A DNA stretch of 64,000 nt from positions 27,874,847 through 27,938,846 of the forward strand of contig OX442415.1 in assembly GCA_949361645.1 (NCBI GenBank). Direction: 5' to 3'. Shown here one piece after another: positions 46,122 through 56,717 of this stretch. The DNA comes from Spongilla lacustris. Lineage: Eukaryota > Porifera > Demospongiae > Spongillida > Spongillidae. Each line of letters starts with the position of its first letter. Position 1 is the first letter of the stretch. Position numbers and translations under genes: made by a program. A model generated the notes under the pieces. That model searched no databases and had not been told where the DNA came from. It saw only the letters and a list, made by a program, of their open reading frames with translations.

Positions 46122-46988
46122 TAAATTGTTTGGAATACAGAAACATGGGATTCGGGACCAATTGCAAGCCGTGCATGGCATGGCATGGTACGGTACGCGG
46201 TACACTTACGGTACTTTTTTGAAATCTATTTTCGATCCATTTATGCGAGATACATCATGAAAAATATCACCCTCATGAGCTCCGCGAGGTGTATCATGAA
46301 AAATTTCACCCTCATGAGCTACGCGAGGTACGTCATGAGAAATTTCACCCTCATGAGCTACGCGAGGTACGTCATGAAAAATTTCACCCTCATGAGCTAC
46401 GCGAGGTACGTCATGAAAAATTTCACCCTCATGAGCTAAACGAGGTACGTCATGAACTACGCGGGTACGTCATGAAAAATTTCACCCTCATGAGCTACGC
46501 GAGTTACGTCATGAGAAATTTCACCCTCATGAGCTACGCGAGGTACGTCATGAGAAATTTCACCCTCATGAGCTACGCGAGGTACGTCATGAGAAATTTC
46601 ACCCTCATGAGCTACGCGAGGTACGTCATGAGAAATTTCACCCTCATGAGCTACGCGAGGTACGTCATGAGAAATTTCACCCTCATGAGCTACGCGAGGT
46701 ACGTCATGAGAAATTTCACCCTCATGAGCTACGCGAGGTACGTCATGAGAAATTTCACCCTCATGAGCTACGCGAGGTACGTCATGAGAAATTTCACCCT
46801 CATGAGCTACGCGAGGTACGTCATGAGAAATTTCACCCTCATGAGCTACGCGAGGTACGTCATGAGAAATTTTACCCTCATGAGCTACGCGAGGTACGTC
46901 ATGACTAATATTTGCACGATTAACGAGGTGTGTCATGAAAAATTTCACCCTCATAAAAAATTTCTAATTTTTGCACGGATTCCACACC
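46122..46988 (-). repeat. 39-bp array element, copy B (inverted)
   Basis: Reverse complement of 27,905-28,618: outer unique part GGGATTCGGGACCAATTGCA at 46,147, a GTACGGTAC-rich part, about 17 units of the 39-bp repeat (46,255-46,950), and the terminal ATTTTTGCACGGATTCC at 46,966-46,982. One unit near 46,440-46,475 is scrambled, with a short extra segment ACTACGCGGGTACGTC. Three units longer than copy A. Confidence 0.93.
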
Positions 46989-48058
46989 ATAGATGTAGGA
47001 CCAATTTAAAGTGGCTACAATTGTCCACCTTTACCTTAGAACTGAGGCTGAGGGTTTGGTTGTACACACAGGACAGTCACCAGTTGTCTGCCAGGAGAGG
47101 AGGCTTACCTACGGACCACCTGGGAGGACTGGACTCAAAGTTTTGCATCTCATGGACTGTGCCAGCCACCCTTCCAACATGCACCTGGTGAAAGCACTTC
47201 AGCACCCAACTCAAATGGAAGGCTTTGTGTGGTCCAGCTATATGTACATGGCTCTGCAGATGTATGTAATACATGTAGGTGATCGATGTAACAGGTTATC
47301 TATTGGTTGTGTTTGTGTGTGATAATTGTGGAAGGGCTGGTATTAACAGAATGTACATTGTAGCTGACGCAACATCTTTGTGGTCACCTATTTAATTAGG
47401 GTGGTGGCATGTGGTGATTTGTGTAAACGTTTCACATGCATGGTAGTATACATACATGTAGTTCTATCTAGCTGTGCCTTAATGCCATCAATCTGTTCAT
47501 TGATGACATGTCAGAGTATCATCATGGCATCCTTTTCTGTGCCATTGCTTAGTCTTTGTAGGGGCAAATTACACAGACAGGTGCATGTATGTGATCTACT
47601 TATAAGTTATAACCACTCTCCGAGTACGTTTACGGCTGTTCATCCTTGTCGTATACCTTGGCCGACATTCCGGCGGAGTTGGAAAGAAATACTACAGGAC
47701 AGACTTCACCTCGTATACGTAGCAGACGCCCGTGCATCTTATCCGCTAAACGAGCGGGGTACTCTCGACTCTCGTAGTGACACCTATTATGTGGTAGCTA
47801 CTCCACATCAGCCGTTCTATCAGCTCAACCTTCGTGTTTTGGGGGTCATGTATATAGTAATACTAAGTCTTACTTCCAGCATGCGTCCCTCGTTCACAGT
47901 CCAATTGAAGTTCGATGTTGTACATGTACGTCTGGCTAGCAAGACTAGCGTATATATACCAAGAATTATTGATAGCGATCGAGTGTAGTGCTATTATATC
48001 CACAATACTAACAAATATAGGCTTGATACCCAACCCTCCGCCAAAAGGCTAGCCATGC

Positions 48059-48119
48059 CTAAGTCTCGTTCCCAGATCCTAGTGATTCTCAATTATTATG
48101 GTCTGGGAACGAGACTAAG
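48059..48119. mobile_element. 61-bp hairpin, AGTCTCGTTCCCAGA ends
   Basis: Arms AAGTCTCGTTCCCAGA and TCTGGGAACGAGACTT-like pair around a loop of about 26 bases. Related ends occur at 48,630-48,715, so a small MITE family. Confidence 0.65.
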
Positions 48120-48629
48120 CTATGCACAAATGTCAAAATGGTTAAATAACATATCACGTGACCTCCAGAATGTATCCAGAGGCAGGGGCACGAGTAGAAC
48201 TAAGTTGCGCATGCGTATGCTTAGATCACTAAAATCGACGATAGCATTAGTTCGGAAGGATTTTATGTAACAGCGATTGCTATTCCTAACTTTCCTGCCA
48301 TGCAGGCATACAATTAACGTATTACAAGACACTAATATATTTTAATAAATTAATTAGCTGTTTTAATAACGTGATAAATCTCTAAAGTACCTAGTGAGTT
48401 TAATGGTGCAATCAGATTTTTAAAATCACAATTGTAAGCCGAGTTATGCATTGATGTCCACAATTTCTTGACATGGACTGGGTCTCCAACCTATTTGGGC
48501 TTTTGAAGACGGTAAGTAAGAGTGGATCGATTGATACCCTCAATAACACTTTCCTGTGATGGTTGTAAAAGGTCCAGCGGCTTCACTTGAATCCAGCTTA
48601 TGGGCGCCCGCTTCGTATCGCGTGCGGGT

Positions 48630-48715
48630 ACTCTCGTACCCAGACCCAAATGTACGTGATTGCATACTGTAAGCAATGATCATCGTTACATACACTTGGG
48701 TCTGGGTACGAGACT
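48630..48715. mobile_element. 86-bp hairpin, same MITE family
   Basis: Arms CTCTCGTACCCAGACCCAA and TTGGGTCTGGGTACGAGA around a loop of about 45 bases. Confidence 0.65.
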
Positions 48716-49444
48716 ACGCAGGTGGCACCTACACTTGGTTTTTAGCTGAAAAAATACATGTCACTCACAGGAAAAAATATTAATGATTCCACGCGTTTTT
48801 TTTTTCTGTGACTTTATTGATATGCTATGTACCGATCTTTCAGGATGACTATTCAGTTGAAAATGTGTTATAAAACATAATTGTACACCATTTCCAGTTG
48901 TGAGTAACCATGGCAACCGTTGTATTAATTTTTCCATTGCAAGATGAATTGTGTAGTTATTTGCGCATGCTTTAAAATGAATGTTTGGGTCCAAGCGGAC
49001 CAAGCCACTGCGGTTTTTTTAAGGTGTGAATCCAAATTTCTTTGTTCCATACTAAATAATGATCAGTTTTGAATGAAATTGTAATATTCCACGTCGCTAA
49101 ATTGTGCTTTTTAGCCGTCCGAAAATTGAATAGAAAATACGTGCGGCCGCAATTAATGCGGCTTTATCGTTGTACGGGTTACGTAATTTGTAATGACGTC
49201 TTGTGTAATCAAAGTAACCAATCTGATGTAAGCGAGGGCATTTTGGCCAGGTAGTGCTGAATTGTCTTTAGTGCACTTGTTACGTGTCAAACCTAAGTCG
49301 TAGGCTTTATAACGCGTAAAGCGGCTAAAGCTATTTTCGTTACGTTCTATTTAAAGCCGGCTTTGATAACTACTACGGCTGTACTTCCATCGCGTGATAG
49401 TCCAATACCAGTTCATCTTTGAACTAACTTTTTCCTTTTAATTC

Positions 49445-52400
49445 GGGTCGTTCCCTATAACCACTCCTGGAGGTTATGGTCAACTAAATGGGTCAGAAGG
49501 AGTAGAGCTGTATCGTGGAACTCCTGATGACTTCCCACGTGGTGTTCAATGTTGTACCAATACCTCCTTCACACTCTGTGTTGGAATGTACAGTGATCTC
49601 ACACTAACATCTTCAGTAAACCTATCTACATCAGCCCCTACTAGCTATGCTCTCTCTGTAGCAGCCACATGTAAGTACAGAGGAAAGTATACTCCACATA
49701 TATATGTATTTACAGAACTGCTGACTTTCCCACAGATGGTCCTAACATCACAGGAGGTGTCCAGTTTCAACTGTTGACACCTACAAATGTTGATCCACCA
49801 ATGTTCCAGTTGATCAGCACCAGCACTAGTTCTCCTCCTACAAATGCACAATGGACCTTTAATGGAAGTCCAGTCAAAAGTGGTTACTCTCAAATAGTGA
49901 CAGATGGACCAACATCTACTTAACTGTGGCTGGGATATCACCTGGCCATGGGATGTACACATGCAATGTCACCACTAACTGCTCACCAGTGTGTGGAGCT
50001 ACAGGATTTACTCTTAATCCAAGGTCCACCACCTCATCCCTCACTGTACCAGGTAAGTACTGTCTATGGAGGGTACCTTGTAGCTAAGTACTTCTACACA
50101 GCTCCTCCTGGCCCACCCACTGGTGTCACTATACTGTGCAGTCTGGTTCCACATCTATCAGTGTCTATTGGACTGCAACCAACCTCAGGTGGTGCAGTGA
50201 GCAGATATGATATCTACTATGTGGCTGATGGGGTCCCAAGTACAAGTGATGGTTCAATCACTTCTACCACTTATGTCCTAACCAACCTTCAAGTTGGGGT
50301 TCAGTACACCATTTCTGTCATAGCTGTGGGGACCTATCTGCCATCACAGAGTGCAGCAGTGGGACCAGTGTCCATAATAGATATGAGCTGTCCCAGCTGA
50401 TACCAGTTGCCTGATCACATGACTACAAAATAAGTTTTTCAGTCCTAAACAGTAACTAGTGATGTGAAAGTCGAGACTAATAACTGGCAGAACTAAACAT
50501 AAAAATATGTCTTTATACATTCTTTGCGGGTTCAGTTAATATGAATAGCAATGTTTCTTTAGGACCTTTATCTGGACTTCTGGCCACCAATAACACCTTC
50601 ACAACCATCACACTCACATGGCAGCCTCCTCCTGTCCCTAATGGGATGATCAAAATGTATCAGGTGACCTACTCCTCCAATGGATTGGTGAACACCTACA
50701 ACACAACCACATCCCTGGTCACAATAAAATACACCTTCTCTGTTGTTGGCTACACCATCACATGACAATGGACACCACAGCAAGTACAGACCACTACTGT
50801 AGCTATACGTAAGTGCATCTAACCAACTCCATCATTTCCCTCATTGCTTGTACATCCCATAGCCAATGTGACAGGTGTGGTGGTGGTCTTTACAAACTCA
50901 ACATCTGCCAGAGTGTCCTGGCTGGCTGTCCAGCTCCCTCCTGATGGCCTCCTTACAGGGTACACTGTGTATTATTGTTCTCTTCCCAACAATTCAATGA
51001 TGCAGTCTGGTGGGTGCATCAGTCAGACCTTCCCACCAACCACCACATCAGGAGACATCAACAACCTCAGCCCTAATGGCATGTACCAGTTCATTGTGGT
51101 TGCACAGGTGACCATTTTGGGACAGCTGTACATTGGAGAGGTAGATGAATTATTGGCAGTTTACTTGTCTTCTGTAGCAGTACATGACCAAGGTTAGGGA
51201 CTCTTTGTTTAAACATCAAACTATCACTGTACACCATACATCAGATACCTCAGGCTCCAAATCTACCTCATATTCTGGAAGGGTGCTTGCAGTAGCTCTG
51301 ATTGCTGAGTTTGTGGTGATTGCTATTGGCATTGCCATTGTGGGCATAATGGTGGTATCTTTCAAAAGGAGGTGGTAAGTGGGAAAGTTTATGTGCATAT
51401 GGGTGTTAAGCATATGCATATGTGAGCATAGGTGTGCCAAATTTGAGTCAATCCACATATTTTGCACAGTGGTGCTATTGCCATGAAGCAATGTGAGGCA
51501 TACATTACAATAAGAAACAGTGGTCAAAATTTGTCATCCACGGAATTAAACGGTGTTCCACCTTCTGATAACTGGTAAGCACACATGCCTGCCATACATT
51601 GTATCTAAGCCAAGGCATCCATCTTACTCAGTGTTGTGATTTCCATGACACCAAATGAGTCAAGTGTTGATTTGAAAATGTGTGGACACATTTCAGGCAG
51701 TGGATCAAATGGTGCTCTTTATGATAAATGGTATCCAAAGTATAACCATTTATGCCTCATATTTGATCCATTGCATTTATCTTACACAGTGGTGAGACTT
51801 CTATTAAACAGTGTGGGTCATATGTTGAAATGAAAACTGATAGATGGGATTCAACCACCGCTGGATCAAAAGGAATTCCATCTGACAACTGGTATTTAAA
51901 ATCTAACCACTTACATCTCACATGTCATGTTTTTACTTAGTGGTACAACTTCAATGACACCATGTGGGTCATATGTTGAAATTAAAAGCAATGGACAGGT
52001 CTGCTATAGTAATTTTCCAACCACTGGATCAAAAGACATTCCATCAGAGATCTGGTACATGTGTATTTAAAGTGCAATCAAGTATGCCTACAGCATTTGA
52101 GCAGATGCATTTATATATCTTATACTCAATGGTAAAACTTCCATGACACCATGTGGGTCATATGTTGAAATGAAAACTATAAGAAAAACTCGATGACTGA
52201 GAGCTGGTATTTTTTAAAAGTCTTCTGTCGTGTTCGAATTAATACATGTATCTTTTAATCAGTGGTGCAATTCCAAAGAAACCAAGTGGTTTGTGCTTTG
52301 AAATGAAAGCTGATAGACGTGATTCGACCACTACATCAGAAGACATTCCTTTTGACATCAGGTATTCAAAGCACATTTATAACACATATACCTACCATAT

Positions 52401-52575
52401 TTGAGACAATGAATTTATCTTACACAGTGGTGCGATTTCTATGAAGCCATGTGGGTCTTATGTTGAAATGAAAACCAGTGGGCAGGCCTGTTGTGATGTG
52501 GATGAACCTGCATACCATGAAATAAGAACTAATGGAAAGAACTGCTATGAAAGCCGGATTGTTGAATACAAATGA
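49445..52575 (+). CDS. FN3/Ig-type receptor with repeated-exon cytoplasmic tail (multi-exon)
   Basis: Exons inferred from GT-AG sites and phase: up to 49,670; 49,736-50,052; 50,102 to ~50,385; 50,563-50,808; 50,863-51,192; 51,245-51,374; then tail exons. Ectodomain: an Ig-like exon (AQWTFNGSPV ... GMYTCNV), then FN3 exons (GAVSRYDIYYVADG; TLTWQPPPVPNGMIKMYQVT; GLLTGYTVYYC ... LSPNGMYQFIVVAQ). Boundaries are phase 1, as usual for FN3. One hydrophobic helix (VLAVALIAEFVVIAIGIAIV, on to VSF) then KRR, giving type I topology. Breaks: a frameshift near 49,921, compensating shifts near 50,125 and 50,173, TGA at 50,763. The 5' end and signal peptide are not seen. A membrane adhesion/signalling receptor, possibly pseudogenised or affected by sequence errors. 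Confidence 0.7.
51470..52575 (+). CDS. Tandem duplicated cytoplasmic exons with YVEM tyrosine motifs
   Basis: Seven related exons follow the membrane helix: 51,470-51,574, 51,632-51,730, 51,790-51,891, 51,941-52,054, a decayed one at ~52,130-52,206, 52,263-52,361 and the last, 52,428-52,575, with stop TGA. All begin TGGT (or TGTT) after AG and are phase 2 at both ends, so each can be skipped or duplicated without a frame change. Consensus: GAISMKPCGSYVEMK, then a variable Ser/Thr-rich part ending IPSDN. Tyr motifs: YITI, none, YVEM, YVEI, (decayed YVEM), CFEM, YVEM plus YHEI and VEYK. YxxM is the known docking motif for the p85 SH2 domains of PI3-kinase. Exon 5 lost its AG (CAA) and has an in-frame TGA. 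Assignment to the upstream receptor rests on the phase match at 51,374. Confidence 0.8.
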
Positions 52576-52802
52576 ACTGTTTAGTGGATACTGCATAAAC
52601 AATGGGCTATGATGGCGGCATGACCTCACCCTCTTTGTAGCTCACACGATGTTGTTTGTCATATATTGCTTACATTGTCATGCTTAATTTTTTTTTGGAG
52701 GGGGGGGGGGGGGGGGGGTTAATGTAATTTTCTGCAGGGTACATGAAATCTGATCAACTGCTTACAAAATAAAAGCTGGTGTATGGCACATATGTGCACA
52801 GC

Positions 52803-52852
<50 letters not shown>

Positions 52853-53779
52853 TGCAGTTGTATCATTATTGTATCCAAATACATTCCATTACCTGCACAA
52901 ACACTTCTGCCTTATTCGTGCAGGGGTGACTGAATGTTTTTAGAAGTATCCTGCTGAGTAGTAGTTCTCATACTTGGTCAAACACATGATAAATCTATAC
53001 TAAAGGGTGGAGTACAAATTTGGGGCTGCAAGTGGCCCAGGTGGGTGGGGTGGAGCTAGCTGAAATCATGAATTATTAATTAGCTAGTGCCTGTCAATCA
53101 TATAATGGCTGCTGACTATAATAGGCCAGTACTGAGCCACCCTGATCTCTGTTTTCTGATAACTGTGGATCATAAGAATCATTGCATTTGATGCAATGTT
53201 GCCCTTTCCCCTTATACAGACATTATTATAGTAGGTGTTGTTACATGTTTTGTTGCTGAATATATATAAGTATATGGTGGAGGATTAACCAGAACAGACA
53301 GAAAATAGTACACACACACACACACACACATTGGTCCAGTACATGCAATCACCATCATTGGCACCCAATCACTATCCTTGGCACCGAGGCACCTTCTCAC
53401 CTTGTCTGATCTAGACAGCTATGTGGCTTAGCAGCTGTCGGCCCTTGTACATTGTATATGGCACAGTCAAAACAATAGCATGAATTATATTAAGATAGTT
53501 GGACAGGAAAGCCTTTACATTTACAATCAGTGCACTCTCAGTTCTTAGAGCAAATGTCACAACATGCACAACTAATAACTTGTGCGTGCTGCAGAACAGT
53601 CTAAGTAAGAACACAGATTAAATAAAGAGAAGTTGGAACCCTCCATTCATGACGCTGGCCTGTGTCTGTTGATCACTGCTTGCTTCACCAGTAATGCAGG
53701 CTGCTCTAAGTCCTCGCACACACATCGCAGCCGAAACCATGCATAAAGTGCTCATATATATACAGTTAATATCTCTTAC
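52576..53779. other. Intergenic or intronic, with repeats
   Basis: Run of 19 G at 52,700-52,718; (CA)n at 52,804-52,850 and 53,311-53,330. Stretches around 52,745-52,800 (GCTTACAAAATAAAAGCTGG) and 53,130-53,200 (CTGTGGATCATAAGAAT) resemble the tandem units at 63.2-63.9 kb, so a degraded copy of that unit lies here. Confidence 0.5.
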
Positions 53780-54006
53780 TTGATTCTTTATTAGCGAGAG
53801 TAAAGGTGAAACAACGACAACAATGCTGCCTTCGCTGTCACGTAGGTGGTCAAACGCAAACGGTATAGAACAGCATAAATAAGGGACTTTCCACTTCCAG
53901 TAGGCAGACTAACAAAGACATCATTCCCTTGCAAGAATTTCTTTGCAGCGTCCAATTGATGCTCTCGGGCAGCATCATGCAATATTGACTCTACGATACA
54001 GGATTA
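53780..54006 (-). pseudogene. RecQ-like helicase exon with a one-base frameshift
   Basis: On the minus strand, after an AG at 54,007-54,009, the translation gives AREHQLDAAKKFLQGNDVFV then SLPTGSGKSLIYAVL: the Q-like motif and Walker A (TGSGKS) of RecQ-type DNA helicases. One base later the neighbouring frame continues PFAFDHLRDSEGSIVVVVSP, motif Ia (SPLLSLIKNQ), and ends at a good donor (GTAAGAGAT, 53,771-53,779). Without the shift the exon would be fully typical. Other helicase exons are not seen in the window. Such fragments are scattered in marine invertebrate genomes; a pseudogene, or a real exon with a sequence error. Confidence 0.75.
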
Positions 54007-54429
54007 CTGGGGAGAATCATTGTATTTTGATGCAAATTTCCTCCCCTTCCCATACCCCTCTCCCTTACCCTTACCCCTCCCCCATTTCCTCCTTATCTTC
54101 TTGTGATGCTCAGCATAACAATGGTTACATGCAGATGCGTGCACATGTTTGCTGTTAGCAATCAATATATGATTAAGGGAAGGGGTGGATGAGGGGCTCA
54201 CCTTCTCCCCCTGGATCTTTGTGGTATTTGTATATTTTCTAATATCGTTACCGAAAAGGGACGTGTTATCAAATTTTCTTTGAAAACGCATGCAGCGTTA
54301 CATTGACCTGCGATAGACAGCCTCATTCTTCGGGCATAATAATGGTTGTAGGGTACATTTCGGACTTCAAGGGAAAACCTGAAACAACATGCATTTTCAC
54401 TGCAAAGAGCCTACAGATATACCGTAAAC

Positions 54430-54512
54430 TACCACGAATAAGCTGCCCCCCCCTCCGCCTCCACCGAAAAAAAAAAGGTCTCGGTGGGGGCGGAGGGAGC
54501 TTATTCGTGGTA
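54430..54512. mobile_element. 83-bp near-perfect hairpin
   Basis: TACCACGAATAAGCTGCCCC ... CCTCCGCC and GGCGGAGGGAGCTTATTCGT form arms of about 35 bp around an A-rich loop. Simple MITE-like fold-back. Confidence 0.75.
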
Positions 54513-55083
54513 CGTACGTTACGATAATATATTATTGGCTAGTTACGTGTAATACAATATTGGTTAAAGACACATCAGTGCACACTACAGTATATAGGAC
54601 CTGGACATTGTAGTGATATGTTGACAATACGTACTCATAGGCGTACGTTCGAACGACCCCCCCCCCCCCCCTCTCTTCCAAAATGAGGTCTTTGTTGATT
54701 ACTCCACTCGTATTTACTACATAACACGTGCATATACGTACGAAATTTTTGTCAATCATGCTACACTAAAGGTATCAGAGATTCGCTGACTGTCAGTTCA
54801 ATAGAGGCTGGGAGATGTATAGCATGTCCTTGATTTGATCGCGCTCCTCTGATACATATAGAAGATCGTAAAAGAGAGAAGGATAGACGGCAACGATGAT
54901 AGTGGCAATGCTACCCATGCCTCCTGTTGAAGAGAGAACAATTGGAGTGCTCAATCTCCCGAATTCGAATCGAAGTTCGTATTAGTGTGGGAGTCTGATT
55001 AGAGGGGGCATACGGATTGAAAACTCTGACATCAAAAAATGTCAGACCCGTAGCCAGGGGGGTGCAAACGGGTGCAATTGCAC

Positions 55084-55120
<37 letters not shown>

Positions 55121-56229
55121 CCCCCACTGGATGCAAGGTGCGCTTGGCAGGCTATGAATATTATTCACTTGATTGTTAATTGCAATACAATCTACACATA
55201 TTTGAATGACAACTGCCAGCTGTCTGCATGTATATTGTGCATGTGTGCATGTAAGAGCACTAGTAGGATCCAAATGTAGGATCGGAAAGATGGCTACAAG
55301 GCATCGTGCATGTATCCTATCTAGTATGAACTCCGGTCCGGCATTCCTTCCTATATTCGATTTATTTAGAGAGTGCTCCATACAAAAACATGCCTGTTAC
55401 AGTTGTCGTCTTCTTGGTTCCGACATATGTTCAAATTCATTACTGGAAAACACTAGTGGAATCTAAGTATCATCTGTGCTCACAGGCAATCTGGCAAATT
55501 TTTTTTTTTTCATATGCATGGAACTAAATAATTCATAGTGTTTTTGTAGTTTATCTCTTTGGGTGCCAGATGTGTATAATAATTATGTACATGGTATACC
55601 TTGTGCATGTACATAATACATGTATCAAATAATGTTTGCTTGTCACTCAAGTACTGTACATGTATATGATTTGCTCCATAAACTGTCAATTGCTGATAAC
55701 TACTTGCATTAGTTTCTCCCACATCAAAAATGTGCACACGTAGTATATGACCTGAGGGATGCAATGGTAACAGTGTTGCTGAAATTTGAAGAGTTGTACT
55801 ATAATTAGTTTATGCATGTACCATATTATTATTCCTCCTCCTACTTAACTCATTGTACCCATCTTCAAGAACATAGTTATTCAGTATTGTACCGCATATA
55901 TGCTATCATGTTCCACATTGGGCTGTAATATGTAGTATATAAATAATATGCCCTTGGTACCCAAACTGTTATGCATCAAACAAGTGTTGCCTCAGAACCC
56001 CAGACCCCGATTCGGGAGCACTGCCCCCTAGCCAGGCGGGATGTATGCACCTTTCCCAGGGCTTTCTCAATCGCTGCATCTGACCGGCAGTGTGGGCCCT
56101 ACCATACATACAATTATTATAGTGGCTACACCACTAGTTGAGTCCACTTATAACCCCCACAACACACAACCTGGCTACGGGCCTGAATGTCCGCTCAAAT
56201 CGACCACCCCAAAAACCATCAGCTGCAAT
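54513..56229. other. No gene recognised; long poly-C tract
   Basis: 15 C at 54,657-54,671. At 55,045-55,135 the text CCCGTAGCCAGGGGGGTGCA, AACGGGTGCAATTGCACA then 33 C (55,085-55,117) looks like one end of a transposon whose other end I cannot find. The remainder has only short frames. Confidence 0.45.
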
Positions 56230-56539
56230 CAGGGTTGCCGAAGGCCAGTCCGGCCTGCCAGGTCGGCCTGCCAGGCCGGACATTTAGCTTGGCCTGGCAG
56301 GCCGGACCGTGACCTGACAGGCCGGCAGGCCGGGATCCACCCACTTATTATAATAAATTATTAATTCATTTTGCGCCGATGTCTATAGCTATATATAGTA
56401 TTACAATCAGCTGGTAATGGTTACAATTTACAAATTACAGATACAGAAACTGAGTCTCTGAGATACATAACATGCAGTGATGCAAACAGCGCGCAATTGC
56501 TATCTAAATATTTGTAATTAACCATGCAACGTTGAGGGA

Positions 56540-56717
56540 GAAGGTTCCATCTCTGGCCGGCGCTGTTGAATGAGCTTATACTATACTATCTCTGCTATAG
56601 CTCGCGAAAACACCCGCTCGGATGGAGCTGAAGAAGCAGGAATAGCTAAATACTTCCAGGCAAGCTTTGCAATTGTGGGGAATTGCCCATCGTGCATTTT
56701 CCACCACGCTAGAGGGT
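56540..56717 (-). pseudogene. hAT transposase C-terminal dimerisation domain
   Basis: Reading from 56,716 down: DPLAWWKMHDGQFPTIAKLA, WKYLAIPASSAPSERVFSRA, then a stop. This is the hATC domain (PLxWW ... LAIPxSSAxSERVFS), used for dimerisation. It is cut immediately upstream by the insertion at 56,718-56,722. Confidence 0.9.

Larger units (their letters stand above)
46989..49440. other. Unassigned region with two small hairpin MITEs
   Basis: The longest frame without repeats, 202 codons at 47,380-47,988, looks unlike a protein: it spans low-complexity ACATGTA-rich text and has no recognisable domain. Hairpin elements are listed separately. Nothing else recognised. Confidence 0.35.

Noticed and set aside
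47380..47988. 202-codon open frame as a gene
   Set aside because: No domain, odd composition, overlaps ACATGTA-rich low-complexity text, no splice context. Left as unassigned.
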